A DNA stretch of 26,167 bases, from assembly GCA_021836225.1 (NCBI GenBank), contig JAKBJA010000068.1:1-26167 (forward strand), given 5' to 3'. A model generated the notes under the pieces. The model searched no databases, was not told the origin of the DNA, and saw only the letters and a list, made by a program, of their open reading frames with translations. Positions 24,244 to 26,167 of this stretch are shown piece after piece (within the stretch, counting starts at the first letter, position 1; the number at the start of each line of letters is the position of its first letter). The translations under genes and the position numbers were made by a program. This stretch comes from Pseudomonadota bacterium (lineage in GTDB: Bacteria; Pseudomonadota; Gammaproteobacteria; Burkholderiales; Thiobacillaceae).

Positions 24244-25962
24244 TCAGAACTCTTCCCACTCCTCGTTGCCACCACCCGCCACCGCAAGCTTCTTCGGTCG
24301 CGCAGCCGGCGCCGGCATGGCCTTGGGCGTGGCCTTGATGCCCTTCGCGTTGTTCGTGCGGATCGAGGTATTCGATGCAGCCGTCGCGCCATGGGCCGGG
24401 CGCACGCCATAGGCCCCCTGCTCCAGCTTGAACACGCTTACCGCCTCGGTGAGTTTGCTCGCCTGATCCTGCAGGCTCTCGGAGGCCGCCGCGGCCTCTT
24501 CCACCAGCGCGGCATTCTGCTGGGTCACGTCGTCCATCTGCGTGATCGCCTGGTTGACCTGTTCGATGCCGGCGCTCTGCTCCTGGCTCGCTGCCGCAAT
24601 CTCGCTCATGATGTCGGTGACGCGCTTGACCGAGCTGACGATCTCTTCCATGGTGTGACCGGCTTTGTCCACCAGTTCGCTGCCGGCGTCGACCTTGCCG
24701 ACGGAATCCTCTATCAGGCCCTTGATCTCCTTGGCGGCGCTGGCGGAGCGCTGCGCGAGGTTTCTGACTTCGGAGGCGACGACGGCGAAGCCGCGGCCTT
24801 GTTCGCCGGCACGCGCAGCCTCGACCGCGGCGTTCAGCGCCAGGATGTTGGTCTGGAAGGCGATGCCGTCGATGACGCCGATGATGTCGGAAATCTTGCG
24901 CGAGCTTTCCTTGATCGAGGCCATGGTGTCGACAACCTGGCCGACGACCTGGCCGCCCTTGACCGCGACATCGGCGGTGGACACCACCAGCTGGTTGGCC
25001 TGACGGGCGTTCTCGGCGTTCTGCCTGACGGTGCTGGTCAGTTCTTCCATCGAGCTGGCCGTTTCCTCAAGACTCGACGCCTGCTGTTCGGTGCGGGAGG
25101 ACAGGTCGAGGTTGCCGGCGGCAATCTGGCTCGACGCGGTGGCCACGGTGTCGACACCGGTGCGCACCTGACCGACCACCCTCACCAGGCTGTCGTTCAT
25201 GTCTTTCAGCGCCTGCATCATCTGACCGACTTCATTCGTCGAGTGGACCTCGATGCGTTGCGTCAGATCGCCTTCGGCCACGCCACGCGCCAGTTTCACC
25301 GCGGCATTCAGGGGGCCGGTGATGGAACGGATCAGCATGAAGCCGAGCCACGCGGACAGAACCAGGCCAATGGCAATCGCAGCGATGGCGATGTTGCGGC
25401 TGTTCGCGCTGCGCGCTTGTGCCAGTTCGTATTCCTGCTTGGCGACATCCAGTTGCAGCTTGGCCAGTGCGCCAATACCCTCACCAACGGGTTGATAGAG
25501 CGGGCGGATTTTATCCACCACGATTTGATTCGCCGCTTCGATATCGTTTGCGCGCAAGGCGGCGATTGCAGGCTTCAGGCCCTCGACGACAAACGCCTTG
25601 CGATCCACGGCAAATTTATCGGCCAGAACCTTCTCCTCCGGCGTGAGATAGGTCGCCATGTAGGCGTCCCAAATCTTGCTGATTTCCGCGATGTTGGTTT
25701 CGACTTTTGCGGTGGAATCGGCAATGACTTCCGGTGTAGGGGTGGCCAGGGCAGCCGTGATGGCAATCCGGTTTTTCAGCAACAGAACCTCAACATTCCC
25801 CACCTGGCCGAGCGGAATGGTGCGGTCCTCGTAAACCGTTTTCAGGCCCGCCTCGGTTTTACTCATGCCGCTGAGGCCGATGCCGCCGATGACGAGCAGC
25901 AGGGCCGACAGAAAAGCCAGAATGAATACCAGCCGCGCTTTGATGCTCAGATTCTTAAACAC
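24244..25962 (-). CDS. Transmembrane chemoreceptor with EWEEF pentapeptide, next to cheW
   Basis: A 572-residue receptor starting at GTG 25962 with GGAGAG seven bases upstream. TM1 is at about 11-32. The Tar/Tsr-like helical sensor (about 33-189) has VYEDRTIPLGQVGNVEVLLLKNR near its start, described as residues 43-65. TM2 is at about 191-212, then HAMP, methylation helices and the conserved tip. It ends NEEWEEF (pentapeptide at codons 24247-24261). It has [12 protein letters not shown] where most sisters have [12 protein letters not shown]. The stretch DAGSELVDKAGHTMEEIVSS is shared only with the frameshifted receptor at 17859-19592, pointing to gene conversion. It lies 53 bases downstream of cheW in the same direction, so it is probably co-transcribed with the core chemotaxis genes. 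Confidence 0.95.
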   Translation of the reverse strand: MFKNLSIKARLVFILAFLSALLLVIGGIGLSGMSKTEAGLKTVYEDRTIPLGQVGNVEVLLLKNRIAITAALATPTPEVIADSTAKVETNIAEISKIWDAYMATYLTPEEKVLADKFAVDRKAFVVEGLKPAIAALRANDIEAANQIVVDKIRPLYQPVGEGIGALAKLQLDVAKQEYELAQARSANSRNIAIAAIAIGLVLSAWLGFMLIRSITGPLNAAVKLARGVAEGDLTQRIEVHSTNEVGQMMQALKDMNDSLVRVVGQVRTGVDTVATASSQIAAGNLDLSSRTEQQASSLEETASSMEELTSTVRQNAENARQANQLVVSTADVAVKGGQVVGQVVDTMASIKESSRKISDIIGVIDGIAFQTNILALNAAVEAARAGEQGRGFAVVASEVRNLAQRSASAAKEIKGLIEDSVGKVDAGSELVDKAGHTMEEIVSSVKRVTDIMSEIAAASQEQSAGIEQVNQAITQMDDVTQQNAALVEEAAAASESLQDQASKLTEAVSVFKLEQGAYGVRPAHGATAASNTSIRTNNAKGIKATPKAMPAPAARPKKLAVAGGGNEEWEEF

Positions 25963-26015
25963 GTTCGTACTCTCCGATTTATGTGATTGGATTTATTGAA
26001 TTATTCGATGATTGC

Positions 26016-26167
26016 TCAGGCCGCGATTTTCTCGATCAGCCCCATTTCGGCGCTGGACATCAGCTTGTCGATATCCACCAGGATCAGCATGCGCTCGTCG
26101 AGCGTGCCCAGGCCGATCAGATATTCGCTGTCGAAGCTCGTCCCCATCTCGGGGGAGGGTTTCACCT
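26016..26167 (-). CDS. cheW: CheW, receptor-kinase coupling protein (C-terminal end only)
   Basis: Only the last 49 codons and the TGA stop (26016-26018) are in the window; the start lies beyond the right edge. The visible part contains FDSEYLIGLGTLDERMLILV then DIDKLMSSAEM, the strand-helix end of the CheW/SH3-like fold, which is very typical of CheW. CheW links receptor tips to CheA in the signalling array. cheA would be expected further to the right. A CheV or a CheA C-terminus would share this fold, but the short length after DIDKLMS and the neighbouring receptor favour CheW. Confidence 0.88.
   Translation of the reverse strand, partial: VKPSPEMGTSFDSEYLIGLGTLDERMLILVDIDKLMSSAEMGLIEKIAA

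Larger units (their letters stand above)
16309..25106 (-). repeat. Five near-identical chemoreceptor signalling-domain repeats
   Basis: About 580 bases encoding the methylation helices and kinase-control tip recur as direct repeats at 16309-16890, 18168-18745, 20849-21427, 22668-23245 and 24528-25106. A more diverged sixth copy lies in the gene at 14288-15976. Long runs are identical between copies at the DNA level, including at third codon positions, while sensor domains are unrelated in sequence. These repeats are substrates for gene conversion and for deletion or fusion of receptors. Confidence 0.85.

Noticed and set aside
16309..25106. The repeated blocks as a mobile element or tandem repeat array
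   Set aside because: Each block is the coding sequence of a conserved signalling domain in frame; there are no terminal inverted repeats, target duplications or transposase genes.
24391..25986. 531-codon + strand frame opposite the cheW-adjacent receptor
   Set aside because: It is antisense to the receptor, with the same composition as the other shadows, no start signal and no domain.

Overview
The window comes from a high-GC, polarly flagellated betaproteobacterium-type genome. The evidence is a fliJKLMNOPQR run with beta/gamma-type proteins, a CheZ phosphatase together with CheD, and CheY/CheZ residues that align directly with the enterobacterial proteins. The gene order suggests a Thiobacillus-like member of the Nitrosomonadales; that placement is an impression from gene order, not a computed result.

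Layout. From 1 to 5844 on the + strand lies the distal part of a flagellar operon: the end of fliJ, then fliK, fliL, fliM, fliN, fliO, fliP, fliQ and fliR (hook-length control, stator/basal-body protein, C-ring switch, export gate). The run is tightly packed, with overlaps at fliM/fliN, fliN/fliO and fliO/fliP. The exceptions are a 130-base gap before fliL and a 168-base gap between fliL and fliM, which holds a strong imperfect stem-loop and a 50-codon ORF. Everything from 5905 to the end is on the - strand and converges on fliR. Read in the direction of transcription (right to left) it is: end of cheW, three transmembrane chemoreceptors, a strong intrinsic terminator, a roughly 420-base regulatory gap, a secreted single-Cache-domain protein, a fourth transmembrane chemoreceptor with a frameshifted tail, two tandem Aer-type PAS receptors, cheR, cheD, cheB, a three-gene signalling cassette (periplasmic PhnD-like lipoprotein, hybrid histidine kinase, HD-GYP response regulator), and finally cheY and cheZ behind a clear FliA (sigma-28) promoter.

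How the genes work together. Receptors signal through CheW/CheA (CheA is outside the window) to CheY. CheY-P binds FliM/FliN in the C-ring, and CheZ removes the phosphate. CheR, CheB and CheD adapt the receptors. Three intact receptors carry a C-terminal EWEEF pentapeptide, the CheR/CheB tether. A fourth encodes the equivalent tail (EWEAF) in a shifted frame, so its adaptation tether appears lost. The SBP-kinase-HD-GYP cassette, coupled by 4-base overlaps, probably converts a periplasmic ligand signal into cyclic-di-GMP breakdown inside the motility locus.

Most notable points: the frameshifted receptor tail; the mosaic receptor family with an AT-rich sensor segment; the fliL-fliM structured element; the pairing of a soluble Cache protein with a receptor; and the SBP/HK/HD-GYP cassette. 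I saw no tRNA, rRNA, CRISPR array, insertion sequence or phage gene. I found no wholly new system; the best candidates for novelty are the two 'soluble periplasmic sensor plus membrane transducer' pairs.
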